Source: Rubrivivax albus (GTDB lineage: Bacteria; Pseudomonadota; Gammaproteobacteria; Burkholderiales; Burkholderiaceae_C). Taken from it: a stretch of 64,000 nucleotides of DNA. This document shows, in pieces, positions 45,437 through 55,242 of this stretch (its first letter is position 1; every line of letters begins with the position of its first letter). Location: NCBI RefSeq assembly GCF_004016515.1, contig NZ_SACT01000006.1, positions 124,001 to 188,000 of the forward strand. Direction: 5' to 3'. A program made the position numbers and the translations under genes. The notes under the pieces are model-generated. The model ran no database searches. It was not told the origin of the DNA and saw only the letters and a program-made list of their open reading frames with translations.

Positions 45437-45823
45437 TCAGGAGGTCGCCGAGGAGGACCCCGACGGGCCGGTTCCGTCCCGCGCCTCGGCCACCGGCACG
45501 TCCGCGGGCACCGGCGCCTTCGACGGCACCCGGCCATGCAGCGCCGCCTGCGACAGCAGGTTGGCCGACACCGGCGCAGTGACGAACAGGAACAGCGTGA
45601 TCAGCAGCTCGTGCAGGCCGACCTCGCCGCGCGTCCAGCTCAGCACCATGCTGGCCACCAGCACGCCGCCCACGCCCAGCGTGGTGGCCTTGGTCGGCGC
45701 GTGCAGGCGCATGTAGAAGTCGGGGAATCGCAGCAGACCCACGGCGCCGACGAGCGCGAACACGCCGCCCACCACCAACAGCACGGCGGCGACGATCTGG
45801 ATCCAAACGGGCAGGTCCGTCAT
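45437..45823 (-). CDS. phaG: Mrp-type Na+(K+)/H+ antiporter subunit G
   Basis: The product has 128 residues. Three helices and the RFPDFYMRLHAPTKATTLG signature of MnhG/PhaG/MrpG are present. The C-terminal ~30 residues are a hydrophilic Pro/Ser-rich extension. It is the last subunit gene of the seven-function antiporter set and is separated from subunit F by 5 bp. The Ser/Thr kinase starts 40 bp downstream. Confidence 0.92.
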   Translation of the reverse strand: MTDLPVWIQIVAAVLLVVGGVFALVGAVGLLRFPDFYMRLHAPTKATTLGVGGVLVASMVLSWTRGEVGLHELLITLFLFVTAPVSANLLSQAALHGRVPSKAPVPADVPVAEARDGTGPSGSSSATS

Positions 45824-45828
45824 CGCGC

Positions 45829-46101
45829 TCACTCCATCACGTCGCCGCGGCTGAGGTAGCGCCCCAGCCCGACGGTGGACACGAAGCCCAGCATCGCGAT
45901 GATCAGCGCCGCCTCGAACAGCAGCGGCGTGCCCCAGCGCATGCCCAGCAGGATCACCAGGGCCACGGCGTTGACGGCCATGGTGTCCAGCGCGAGCACA
46001 CGATCCACGGTTTCGGGGCCACGCAGCAGTCGCCAGGCGCACAGGCCCAGCGCCAGGGCCACGCAGACGGTGGCGAAATCCAGGGCGAGCTGCAGGATCA
46101 T
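45829..46101 (-). CDS. phaF: Mrp-type antiporter subunit F
   Basis: The product has 90 residues with three helices. The signature RLLRGPETVDRVLALD (about 25-40) of MnhF/MrpF is present. The ATG overlaps the subunit E stop by 4 bases. In the complex it is one of the small membrane subunits. Confidence 0.92.
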   Translation of the reverse strand: MILQLALDFATVCVALALGLCAWRLLRGPETVDRVLALDTMAVNAVALVILLGMRWGTPLLFEAALIIAMLGFVSTVGLGRYLSRGDVME

Positions 46102-46589
46102 TCGAAGATCTCCTTCAGCGGCGCTTCGTAGCGCGTCTTGATGTCGGCGGCGATGGCGTCCACGCCGGGGCTGCCGTCCAGCGCATGCACCAGGATGCGG
46201 TGGGCCGCCTCGTCGACCACGCAGGACACGGTGCCCGGCGTGGTGGTGATGATGGTGGCCAGCAGCGTGACGGCGCGCGGGTCGCGGATGTCCAGGTCCA
46301 CCGGCACCCAGGCCGGTTCCGGCCGCGCCCAGGGCAGCAGCACCAGCTTGGCCACGGTGACGTTGGCCACGACGATGTCGCGCAGCACCACGAAGAACAG
46401 GCGCACGGCCGTGCCCCAGGCCTTGGGCGGCACCGGTGTGCCGGTGAAGCCGTGCAGCAGCCGTGGCAGCACCAGGCCCAGCACCGCGGCGGTGATCAGC
46501 TGCGGCACCGCCGCGCTCTGCTGCAGCAACAGCCAGGTGCCGGCGATCAGGCCCGACTGCACCGGGTGCGCGAACCAGCCGGGCTTCAT
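46098..46589 (-). CDS. phaE: Mrp-type antiporter subunit E
   Basis: The product has 163 residues. Membrane helices near the N-terminus are followed by the PARP-like MnhE segment WVPVDLDIRDPRAVTLLATI and TPGTVSCVVDEAAHRILVHALD. The length fits. The ATG overlaps the subunit D stop (ATGA). Confidence 0.92.
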   Translation of the reverse strand: MKPGWFAHPVQSGLIAGTWLLLQQSAAVPQLITAAVLGLVLPRLLHGFTGTPVPPKAWGTAVRLFFVVLRDIVVANVTVAKLVLLPWARPEPAWVPVDLDIRDPRAVTLLATIITTTPGTVSCVVDEAAHRILVHALDGSPGVDAIAADIKTRYEAPLKEIFE

Positions 46590-48169
46590 GGCCGCACCTC
46601 CGGTGTCGTCTGCGGCACGCGGTAGGGCCGCACGGTGTTCGGCGCCGGATCACCCAGCACGGCCTGCGCGTAGGCGGCGCGGTCGAGGATCTGTGCGGCG
46701 GCCGCCGCCGTGTAGCGCTGCACCGGCGCGGCGAAGACCGACAGCGCCACGCTCATCGCCAGCAGCGCCAGCGTGGGCGCCAGCAGGCCGGGCGCGGCGC
46801 CGGCCGAGCCGCCGGGCACCTCCGGCCGCACCGACCAGAACAGCACACTGCCGGCGCGCGCCAGGCCCACCAGCGTCAGGAAGCCCACGGCCAGCACCAC
46901 CGTCCACACCGTGCCCGCCATCGGGTGCGCCAGCGACGACTCCAGCAGCATCAGCTTGCCGATGAAGCCCGGCAGCGGTGGCAGCCCGGCGGTGGAGGCC
47001 GCGGCCAGCAGCAGCATCAGGCCCAGCAGCGCCGGCTGCGCCACCGGGCTGCAGGGCTCCAGGCGGTCGGCCATCGGGCCGCGCTGCGCCGCCACCAGTT
47101 CACCCAGCAGGAACAGCCCGGCAATCACCAGGGTGGAGTTCAGCAGGTAGTACAGGCCCGCCGACCACGCGGCCGGGTCGTGCAGCGCCACCGCCACCAG
47201 GATGGTGCCCACCGAGGCCACCGTGAGCCAGGCCGTCAACCGCGGCAGCGTGTGCGCGGCCAGCGCGCCGAGCACGCCGACCACGCTGGTGGCCAGCGCC
47301 AGCGGCAGCAGCACCGCGGGCAGGTGTTCCGGCCCGAAGACCACGCCGTGCACGCGCAGGATGGCGTAGACGCCGACCTTGGTCATGATGGCGAAGAGTG
47401 CGGCCACCGGCGCGCTGGCCGCGGCGTAGGTGGCCGGCAGCCACATGGCCAGCGGCACCATCGCCGCCTTGAAGCCGAAGACCACCAGCAGGATCAGCCC
47501 GCCGGCCTTGAGCACCGTGCCCTCGCCGCCGCCCGCGGCAATGATCTGCGGCACGCGCACCGCCAGGTCGGCGAAGTTCAGCGTGCCGGCAAAGGCGTAG
47601 AGCAGCGCCACACCGATCAGGAAGAAGGCCGAGGCGGTGAGGTTCAGCACCACGTACTGCAGGCCGATGCGCAGCCGCTCGCGGCCCAGGCCGTGCGTCA
47701 TCAGCACGTAGCTGGCGATCAGCAGCACCTCGAAGAACACGAAGAGGTTGAAGATGTCGCCAGTGGCAAAGGCCCCGGCCAGGCCCATCAGCTGGAACTG
47801 GAACAGCGCGTGGAAGTGCCGGCCGTGGCTGTCCCAGCCGCCACGCGCGTACCACAGCACCGGCACGGCGACCGCGCTGGTCAGCAGCAGCATCAGCGCC
47901 GACAGGCGGTCGATCACGAGCACGATGCCGAAGGGCGCCGGCCAGTCGCCCATGCGGTAGACCGTCAATGTGCCGGTGGCCGCCTGCTCCACCAGGCGGA
48001 AGGCGAACACGGCCCCCAGCGCCACCGAGGCCAGCGCGATGCGGCGCACCCAGGGGCGGCGGGCGTCGCTGTCGCCGATCAGCAGCAGCAGGACGGCCGT
48101 GAGCGCCGGCAGCAGCACCGGCAGGGCCGGCAGGTGGTCCGCCAGGTGGAACGAGAACAGGCCGCTCAT
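46586..48169 (-). CDS. phaD: Mrp-type antiporter subunit D
   Basis: The product has 527 residues with about 14 helices of the proton-conducting NuoL/M/N-like family (Proton_antipo_M). The conserved Lys region KAGGLILLVVFGFKAAMVPL and the preceding acidic helix (FFEVLLIASYVLMTHG) are present. It is one of two proton-pathway subunits, the other being subunit A. Both ends overlap neighbours by 4 bases. Confidence 0.94.
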   Translation of the reverse strand: MSGLFSFHLADHLPALPVLLPALTAVLLLLIGDSDARRPWVRRIALASVALGAVFAFRLVEQAATGTLTVYRMGDWPAPFGIVLVIDRLSALMLLLTSAVAVPVLWYARGGWDSHGRHFHALFQFQLMGLAGAFATGDIFNLFVFFEVLLIASYVLMTHGLGRERLRIGLQYVVLNLTASAFFLIGVALLYAFAGTLNFADLAVRVPQIIAAGGGEGTVLKAGGLILLVVFGFKAAMVPLAMWLPATYAAASAPVAALFAIMTKVGVYAILRVHGVVFGPEHLPAVLLPLALATSVVGVLGALAAHTLPRLTAWLTVASVGTILVAVALHDPAAWSAGLYYLLNSTLVIAGLFLLGELVAAQRGPMADRLEPCSPVAQPALLGLMLLLAAASTAGLPPLPGFIGKLMLLESSLAHPMAGTVWTVVLAVGFLTLVGLARAGSVLFWSVRPEVPGGSAGAAPGLLAPTLALLAMSVALSVFAAPVQRYTAAAAAQILDRAAYAQAVLGDPAPNTVRPYRVPQTTPEVRP

Positions 48170-48507
48170 CGGCGCGGCTCCTGCCCGTCGACGTGGTCGC
48201 TGCCGTTGTCATGCCGGCTGCGCAGCGCCAGTTCGATCACGAAGCCGGTGGTGGCGAAGCCGATCACGATGGCCGTCAGCACCAGGGCCTGCGGCAGCGG
48301 GTCGGCCACGTCCGGCCCGCGGTCGACGATGGGCGCGGCGCCGGTCCACAGCCGGCCCATCGCGAAGATGAACACGTTGACCGCGTAGCCCAGCAGCGAC
48401 AGCCCCAGCACCACCGGGAAGCTGCGCCCCCGCAGCAGCAGCCAGATCCCGGCGGCGGTGACGATGCCGATGCCGGTGGCGAGCAGGAATTCCATCGAGA
48501 TCATCAT
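48166..48507 (-). CDS. phaC: Mrp-type antiporter subunit C
   Basis: The product has 113 residues, a NuoK-like three-helix protein (GRSFPVVLGLSLLGYAVNVFI; LPQALVLTAIVIGFATTGFV). The C-terminus is charged. The ATG overlaps the subunit A stop (ATGA). The symbol follows the Pha (Mrp) nomenclature and has nothing to do with polyhydroxyalkanoate synthase phaC. Confidence 0.92.
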   Translation of the reverse strand: MMISMEFLLATGIGIVTAAGIWLLLRGRSFPVVLGLSLLGYAVNVFIFAMGRLWTGAAPIVDRGPDVADPLPQALVLTAIVIGFATTGFVIELALRSRHDNGSDHVDGQEPRR

Positions 48508-51341
48508 GCGCGGGCGCCTTCCTTGCTCGCGGCCCCCAGCACCGACAGCGTCAGCAGCGTGGCGCCGACGACGGTGATGTACACGCCCAGGTCGAACAGC
48601 GCGGCGGTGGCCAGCGGCAGTTCACCCAGCACCGGCACGATCGGGTGGCCGAAGGCGCTGCTGAGGAACGGGTGGCCGAACACGAACGAGCCGATGCCGG
48701 TGAGCAGCGCGATGCCCAGCCCCGTGCCCACCCACTTGACGTAGCGGCGCCCGCCGGCGGCGTGCAGCAGCGCGTCGGCCTGCGACTGGCCCAGCGCCAG
48801 GTACTGCAGCACCAGCGCCACCGCCGTCACCAGGCCGGCGATGAAGCCGCCGCCCGGCAGGTTGTGGCCGCGCCAGAAGATGTAGACCGACACCACCAGG
48901 GCCAGCGGCAACACTACCTTGGCCGCCTGGCGCAGCATCAGCGGCACGGCCGGGAAGGTCCAGGCGCGGCCGTCGGGGTCGGTGGTGGGCCGGCGCACGC
49001 GGAAGCGGTCCATCAGCGCCAGCACGCCCACGCCGGCGATGCCCAGCACCGTGATCTCACCAAAGGTGTCGTAGCCCCGGAAGTCGACCAGGATCACGTT
49101 GACGGCGTTGGTGCCGCCGCCCTGCGGCAGCGAGTTGGCCAGGAAGTACCAGGCGATGGAATCGTGGTCGCGCGTCATCACCACCCAGGCCAGCCACGCG
49201 ATGCCGGCACCGCCACCCAGGGCCAGCACGGCGTCGCGCGCCTTGCGGCCGGCGCTGGACTCGCGCGGCGTGGTCTGCGGCAGCAGCGCCAGGCCCATCA
49301 GCAGCAGCACGGTGGAGACCACCTCCACCGACAGCTGGGTCAACGCCAGGTCGGGCGCCGAGAAACCCAGGAAGGTCAGCGCCGTGACCAGGCCCACCAC
49401 GCCGGTAAGCACTACGGCGCGGAAGCGCAGGTGGTGGCCCAGCACCAGGGCCACGCAGACGATGCCCAGCAGCACCCACAGCACCAGGGCCAGCGGCGTG
49501 GCCGGCAGCAGCGCGCGTTCGCCGGTGCCGGGCACTGGGCCGCCGAAGAAGGGCCAGGCACCCAGCACCAGGGCCAGTGCCACCATCCAGCCGGCGTAGC
49601 GCTGCAGCGAGCCGTTCTCCAGCCGCACGGTGAAGCGGCCGGCGGCGCCGAACAGGCCATCGGTCAGCGCCGTGAAGATGCCCTTGCCGCTGACCGGGCC
49701 GGGCTCGTGCCGGTGCAGCTTGCGGCCGGCGGCCAGCGTGAAGTACAGCGCCGCGCCGCCGGCCACGGCGATGCCGCTCATCGCCAGCGGCAGGTTGATG
49801 CCGTGCCACAGCGCCAGCGAGAAGCCCGGCGCCGGCGCGCCCAGCACGGCCGACGCGGCCAGGTTCACCAGCGGCCCGGCGATCGTCATCGGCATCAGGC
49901 CCACGGCGATGCACACGATCACCAGCAGCAGCACCGGCGCCTTCATGCCCCAGGGCGGCTCGTGCGGGTGGGCCACCGGCAGGTCGCGCGGCGGGCCGTT
50001 GAAGAAGACGTCGTGCACCAGGCGCAGCGAATACGCCATCGATGCCAGGCCGCCCAGCGTGGCCAGCACCGGCACCGCCCAGCCGAAGCCGCCCCACATG
50101 CGTTCACCGGCCTTCAGCGCCTCGTCCAGCATCATCTCCTTGCTGATGAAGCCGTTGAACGGCGGCACCCCGGCCATCGCCGCCGCGGCGATGGTGGCCA
50201 GCGTGCCGACGATGGGCAGCATGGCCATCAGGCCGCCAAGCTTGCGCATGTCACGCGTGCCGGTCTCGTGGTCGACGATGCCGGCGCTCATGAACAGCGC
50301 CGCCTTGAAGGCCGCGTGGTTGAGGATGTGGAACACCGCCACGACCATCGACATCGGCGTGGCCAGCCCGATCAGGAAGGTCACCAGCCCCAGGTGGCTG
50401 ACGGTGGAATAGGCCAGCAGGCCCTTGAGGTCGTGCTTGAAGATCGCCACGCTCGCGGCGAACACCATGGTCAGCAGGCCGATGGTGGCGACGATGCCCT
50501 CGAACAGTCCGCTGCCACCCAGCACCGGGTACAGCCGCATCATCAGGAACAAGCCGGCCTTGACCATGGTGGCCGAGTGCAGGTAGGCCGACACCGGCGT
50601 CGGCGCGGCCATGGCCTCGGGCAGCCAGAAGTGGAACGGCAGCTGCGCGCTCTTGGTGAAGCAGCCGATCAGCACCAGCACCAGCACCAGCGGGTAGCGC
50701 GGGTCGGCCTGGATCTGCGGGCCCATCGTCAGCAGTTCGCTGATGCTGTAGGTGCCGGCGATCTGGCCCAGCAGCACCATGCCGGCCAGCATCACCAGGC
50801 CGCCGCCGCCGGTGACGGCCAGCGCCATACGCGCGCCGGCCCTGGCGTCGGCGCCCTTCTTCGGGTGCGAGCCCCAGTAGCCCACAAGCAGGAAGGACGA
50901 GATGCTGGTCAGTTCCCAGAACACCACCAGCAGCAGCACGTTGTCCGACAGCGCGATGCCCAGCATCGCGGCCATGAACAGCATCAGCTGGCTGAAGAAC
51001 TTGCCCGCCGGGTCGTCCTTGTGCAGGTAAAAGGCCGCGTAGGTGACGATGAGCACGCCGATGCCGCTGATCAGCATCGCGAACATCAGGCCCAGGCCGT
51101 CGAGCCGGAAGTCGGCGTCCAGGCCGATGGCCGGCACCCACTCGGCCTGGGTGCGGATCACCTCGCCGGCGAACACCGCCGGCGCCTGCGACAGCAGCAG
51201 GCCCAGGGCACCCAGCGCCATCGCGCCGGCGATCAGCGCCGCCCCGGCCCGGCGCCCGGGCGTGTTCGCGCGTCCGCACCACAGGCTCAGCGTGGTGCCC
51301 AGCACGAGCGGCAGCAGGACGATGGCGGCGAGCAGGCTCAT
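48504..51341 (-). CDS. phaAB: Mrp-type antiporter subunit A fused to B
   Basis: The product has 945 residues. The N-terminal two thirds are a NuoL-like proton antiporter subunit (FAMLISGIGVLIVTYAAFYL; FWELTSISSFLLVGYW; LPFHFWLPEAMAAPTPVSAY). Then come the MrpA-specific middle and, from about 800, the MnhB domain (VYIFWRGHNLPGGGFIAGLV). This fused AB arrangement matches the six-gene group 2 Mrp operons. ATG 51341 is preferred; the open frame continues to 51440 but overlaps the divergent spacer without a ribosome site. The full complex exports Na+ or K+ for protons in the inner membrane. Confidence 0.93.
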   Translation of the reverse strand: MSLLAAIVLLPLVLGTTLSLWCGRANTPGRRAGAALIAGAMALGALGLLLSQAPAVFAGEVIRTQAEWVPAIGLDADFRLDGLGLMFAMLISGIGVLIVTYAAFYLHKDDPAGKFFSQLMLFMAAMLGIALSDNVLLLVVFWELTSISSFLLVGYWGSHPKKGADARAGARMALAVTGGGGLVMLAGMVLLGQIAGTYSISELLTMGPQIQADPRYPLVLVLVLIGCFTKSAQLPFHFWLPEAMAAPTPVSAYLHSATMVKAGLFLMMRLYPVLGGSGLFEGIVATIGLLTMVFAASVAIFKHDLKGLLAYSTVSHLGLVTFLIGLATPMSMVVAVFHILNHAAFKAALFMSAGIVDHETGTRDMRKLGGLMAMLPIVGTLATIAAAAMAGVPPFNGFISKEMMLDEALKAGERMWGGFGWAVPVLATLGGLASMAYSLRLVHDVFFNGPPRDLPVAHPHEPPWGMKAPVLLLVIVCIAVGLMPMTIAGPLVNLAASAVLGAPAPGFSLALWHGINLPLAMSGIAVAGGAALYFTLAAGRKLHRHEPGPVSGKGIFTALTDGLFGAAGRFTVRLENGSLQRYAGWMVALALVLGAWPFFGGPVPGTGERALLPATPLALVLWVLLGIVCVALVLGHHLRFRAVVLTGVVGLVTALTFLGFSAPDLALTQLSVEVVSTVLLLMGLALLPQTTPRESSAGRKARDAVLALGGGAGIAWLAWVVMTRDHDSIAWYFLANSLPQGGGTNAVNVILVDFRGYDTFGEITVLGIAGVGVLALMDRFRVRRPTTDPDGRAWTFPAVPLMLRQAAKVVLPLALVVSVYIFWRGHNLPGGGFIAGLVTAVALVLQYLALGQSQADALLHAAGGRRYVKWVGTGLGIALLTGIGSFVFGHPFLSSAFGHPIVPVLGELPLATAALFDLGVYITVVGATLLTLSVLGAASKEGARA

Positions 51342-51540
51342 CCGGGGGCGGTGGTTGGCATGAAAGTCAGCGCGGGAGTGTATGCAACAAGCGGACACGG
51401 ACCTTTCAAGCCCGGCGCGGGCCCTGTCCTTGACGGACATTCGCTTGACGGAGGGCCGCGCTGCCGCTAGCCCGGCGCGTCAGCTGCGCGACGGCGCCGA
51501 TCGCTAAACTCGAAGGTTCCGCTCACGCCGTCGTCCCGCC

Positions 51541-53067
51541 ATGACCACCACGATCCGCTACGCCGACCTCGTCGACACCGTCGCCGGTGCGCTGCAGTAC
51601 ATCAGCTACTACCACCCGGCCGACTACATCGCCCACCTGGCGCGTGCCTATGAGCGCGAGCAAAGCCCGGCGGCGAAGGACGCCATCGCGCAGATCCTGA
51701 CCAACAGCCGCATGAGCGCCGAGGGCCGGCGGCCCATCTGCCAGGACACCGGCATCGTCAACGTGTTCCTGAAGGTGGGCATGGACGTGCGCTTCGACGG
51801 CCTGCCCGGCAGCCTGGAGGACGCCATCAACGAGGGCGTGCGCCAGGGCTACCTGAACCCGGACAACGTGCTGCGCGCCTCGGTGCTGGACGACCCGATC
51901 TTCGCGCGCAAGAACACCAAGGACAACACGCCGGCCGTGATCCACATGAGCCTGGTGCCGGGCGACAAGCTGGACATCACGGTGGCGGCCAAGGGCGGCG
52001 GCAGCGAGAACAAGAGCAAGTTCGTGATGATGAACCCCAGCGACAACCTGGTCGACTGGGTGCTCAAGACCGTGCCCACCATGGGCGCCGGCTGGTGCCC
52101 GCCGGGCATGCTGGGCATCGGCGTGGGCGGCACGGCCGAGAAGGCCATGCTGCTGGCCAAGGAGTCCCTGATGGACCCCATCGACATGTACGAACTGCTG
52201 CAGCGCGGCCCGCAGAACAAGCTCGAGGAACTGCGCATCGAGCTCTACGAGAAGGTCAACGCGCTGGGCATCGGCGCTCAGGGCCTGGGCGGCCTGACCA
52301 CGGTGCTGGACGTCAAGATCGCCACCTTCCCCACCCACGCCGCGAGCAAGCCGGTGGCGATGATCCCCAACTGCGCCGCCACCCGCCACGCGCACGTGAC
52401 GATGGACGGCAGCGGCCCCGCCCTGCTGGACCCGCCGAGCCTGGACCTGTGGCCCGACGTGCACTGGGCGCCGGACTACAACAAGAGCACCAAGGTCGAC
52501 CTCGACACGCTGACGCCCGAGATGGTGGCCAGCTGGAAGCCGGGCCAGACGCTGCTGCTCAGCGGCAGGATGCTCACCGGCCGCGATGCCGCGCACAAGC
52601 GCATCCAGGACATGCTGGCCAAGGGCGAGCCGCTGCCGGTGGACTTCACCAACCGCGTCATCTACTACGTCGGCCCGGTGGACCCGGTGCGCGACGAGGT
52701 CGTCGGCCCGGCCGGCCCGACCACCGCCACGCGCATGGACAAGTTCACCGAGATGATGCTGGCGCAGACCGGCCTGATCGCGATGGTGGGCAAGGCCGAG
52801 CGCGGCCCGGTGGCCATCGAGGCGATCCAGAAGCACAAGAGCGCCTACCTGATGGCCGTAGGCGGCGCCGCCTACCTGGTGGCCAAGGCCATCAAGGCCT
52901 CGCGCGTGGCTGGCTTTGGCGACCTGGGCATGGAAGCCATCTACGAGTTCACGGTGCAGGACATGCCGGTGACGGTGGCGGTGGACGCCAGCGGGACCAG
53001 CGTGCACAAGACCGGTCCTGCGGAGTGGCAGGCGAAGATCGGCAAGATTCCGGTGGTCACCGCCTGA
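51541..53067 (+). CDS. fumA: Fumarate hydratase class I (Fe-S)
   Basis: The product has 508 residues. The class I N-terminal domain with the first cluster Cys in CQDTG (about 64) is followed by the C-terminal beta domain (GRMLTGRDAAHKRI; YYVGPVDPV; GPTTATRMD). It interconverts fumarate and malate with an oxygen-sensitive [4Fe-4S] cluster. The length matches the fused FumA/FumB type. TAAACT (51505-51510) could be a -10 box but no clear -35 is seen. It is divergent from the Mrp operon. Confidence 0.95.
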   Translation: MTTTIRYADLVDTVAGALQYISYYHPADYIAHLARAYEREQSPAAKDAIAQILTNSRMSAEGRRPICQDTGIVNVFLKVGMDVRFDGLPGSLEDAINEGVRQGYLNPDNVLRASVLDDPIFARKNTKDNTPAVIHMSLVPGDKLDITVAAKGGGSENKSKFVMMNPSDNLVDWVLKTVPTMGAGWCPPGMLGIGVGGTAEKAMLLAKESLMDPIDMYELLQRGPQNKLEELRIELYEKVNALGIGAQGLGGLTTVLDVKIATFPTHAASKPVAMIPNCAATRHAHVTMDGSGPALLDPPSLDLWPDVHWAPDYNKSTKVDLDTLTPEMVASWKPGQTLLLSGRMLTGRDAAHKRIQDMLAKGEPLPVDFTNRVIYYVGPVDPVRDEVVGPAGPTTATRMDKFTEMMLAQTGLIAMVGKAERGPVAIEAIQKHKSAYLMAVGGAAYLVAKAIKASRVAGFGDLGMEAIYEFTVQDMPVTVAVDASGTSVHKTGPAEWQAKIGKIPVVTA

Positions 53068-53097
53068 GCGGGCAAGGCGGCGGTCGAGCCCACCGCG

Positions 53098-53137
53098 CTC
53101 GCCGGTTCATCTGAGTCTGCGCCCGCAGGCCGGCGAG
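53098..53137. terminator. Convergent hairpin between fumarase and SOUL gene
   Basis: CTCGCCGG (53098-53105) pairs with CCGGCGAG (53130-53137). A second overlapping pair, GTCTGCG and CGCAGAC, extends the structure to about 53147. It fills the 82-bp gap between two convergent stops. Confidence 0.45.
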
Positions 53138-53149
53138 TGCCGCAGACGC

Positions 53150-53767
53150 TCAGACCACCAGCCGCAACCAGATCTCGTTGCGACGCATGAACCAGGGCAC
53201 CCAGGGCGGGTCGTAGCGGGCGTAGACCGGGCTGCCGGCGGTGACCAGCCCCGCCGCCTGCACCCCCTGCTGCAGCCGGGCCAGGTGAGCCTCGTAGTTC
53301 TCGTCGGTCCAGCGGCCGCTGTAGCGGATGACGGCGTAGCGCTCGCCGGGCACCTCGCGCAGGCGCACCCGCGGGTCCACCGGCTCGGGCAGGCTGTCCA
53401 GGTCGTAGGCGCGCGGCATGACGAAGCGTACGGCGTGGCCCGAACCCTCGGGCGCCTGCGTCACCGGCGCGGTCATCGCGATCTTCACCGGCTCGGCCGC
53501 CTGGGTCACCGGGGCCGTCATCTCGATCTTCCGCGCGCCCCGGTTGTTGCCGAAGATGTAGTCGGCCAGCAGCCGGAAGCCCTGGTTGCCGGCTTCTTCC
53601 GCCGGCCCGGCCACCACCACCTCGGCCACGACCGTGGGCGCGTACTGGCGCACCTCGAATGTGTCGTGGCGCTGCAGTACCTCGTACGCGGGTTCTTCGA
53701 TCGCATGGGCCACGGCGTGCAGGGCAAAGAGGGTGATGGCGGCCAGTGCAGCGTACAGGGTCTTCAT
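53150..53767 (-). CDS. SOUL family heme-binding protein, exported
   Basis: The product has 205 residues. A signal peptide (1-22, ending AVAHA) precedes the SOUL domain: EVRQYAPTVVAEV, RLLADYIFGNN, KIEMTAPVTQ (repeated as KIAMTAPVTQ) and the C-terminal ARYDPPWVPWFMRRNEIW. SOUL proteins bind heme or related tetrapyrroles; the bacterial role is poorly known. It is divergent from the hyp operon with a 247-bp spacer. Confidence 0.9.
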   Translation of the reverse strand: MKTLYAALAAITLFALHAVAHAIEEPAYEVLQRHDTFEVRQYAPTVVAEVVVAGPAEEAGNQGFRLLADYIFGNNRGARKIEMTAPVTQAAEPVKIAMTAPVTQAPEGSGHAVRFVMPRAYDLDSLPEPVDPRVRLREVPGERYAVIRYSGRWTDENYEAHLARLQQGVQAAGLVTAGSPVYARYDPPWVPWFMRRNEIWLRLVV

Positions 53768-54014
53768 GGTTCGAGCCTCAGCCGGCGAAGGCAGACGGTG
53801 CCGGCAAGACGGCGTTCAGCAAAGACTAGCGTGGCTGTGTCCCGGGCGCTGCCGCCCGACTGAACAACCCCCATGGCGGCTGGGCGCGACTGACCGGCGA
53901 CCGAGCCCTCCCGCAGCATCGACGGTTGCGTCTAGGATGGCGCCGTGGGCAACCCGCCGTGGCACCGACCGAAGGACACACCGTGCGCAGACGACAAAGC
54001 GCCGGGGCGCATCC
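53768..54014. other. Spacer upstream of the hyp operon
   Basis: This 247-bp region lies between the SOUL gene (leftward) and hypA (rightward) and must hold the hyp promoter unless an internal one is used. I find no convincing -10/-35 or sigma54 element. A TGGCAC at 53961-53966 lacks the GC of a -12 element (see rejected list). Confidence 0.4.
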
Positions 54015-54371
54015 ATGCATGAGATGAGCCTGGCCGGCGGCATCCTGAAGCTGGTGGACGACGCCGCCGCGCGCGACCCGTTCACGCGCGTCAAGTGCCT
54101 GGTCCTGGACTGCGGTGCGCTGGCCGGTGTGGAGGTGCACGCGCTGCGCTTCGCGCTGGAGGCCATCGCCCCCGGCACGCGGTTGGACGGCGCTGAGATC
54201 GTCGTTCACGAACCGCCGGGTCAGGCCTTCTGCATGAGCTGCGGCCAGCGGGTCGAGATCATGTCGCGGGTCGACCCCTGCCCCGCCTGCGGCAGTTTCA
54301 AGCTCCAGCCCACCGGTGGGCTGGACCTCACCGTGCGCGAGCTGATCGTGCACGAGGAAGCGGAGAACTGA
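54015..54371 (+). CDS. hypA: Hydrogenase nickel metallochaperone HypA
   Basis: The product has 118 residues. It starts MHEMSL, whose His2 is the nickel ligand. The zinc site has two CxxC motifs (CMSC about 74-77, CPAC about 90-93). With HypB it delivers Ni2+ to the hydrogenase large subunit after the Fe(CN)2CO centre is installed. The length is typical. hypB follows after one base. No ribosome site stronger than GCGC is visible. Confidence 0.95.
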   Translation: MHEMSLAGGILKLVDDAAARDPFTRVKCLVLDCGALAGVEVHALRFALEAIAPGTRLDGAEIVVHEPPGQAFCMSCGQRVEIMSRVDPCPACGSFKLQPTGGLDLTVRELIVHEEAEN

Positions 54372-54372
54372 C

Positions 54373-55238
<866 letters not shown>

Positions 55239-55242
<4 letters not shown>

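Noticed and set aside
45397..45537. Longer N-terminus for the Ser/Thr kinase up to 45537
   Set aside because: It would overlap the antiporter subunit G gene by 100 bp and adds only an Arg/Pro-rich run; GTG 45396 fits better.
39924..45582. Two ~1000-codon plus-strand open frames opposite the P-type ATPase and the kinase
   Set aside because: Composition-driven frames rich in His, Gln and Arg; the minus-strand genes carry all catalytic motifs.
51342..51440. Longer N-terminus for the Mrp AB subunit
   Set aside because: The extra residues are hydrophilic and precede the natural membrane start MSLLAAIVLL; no ribosome site is visible.
48645..51470. Long plus-strand open frame opposite subunit AB of the Mrp antiporter
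   Set aside because: Same antisense artefact; no recognisable domain.
53961..53976. Sigma54-like TGGCAC upstream of hypA
   Set aside because: The -24 half is present but the expected GC of the -12 element is not found at the right spacing.
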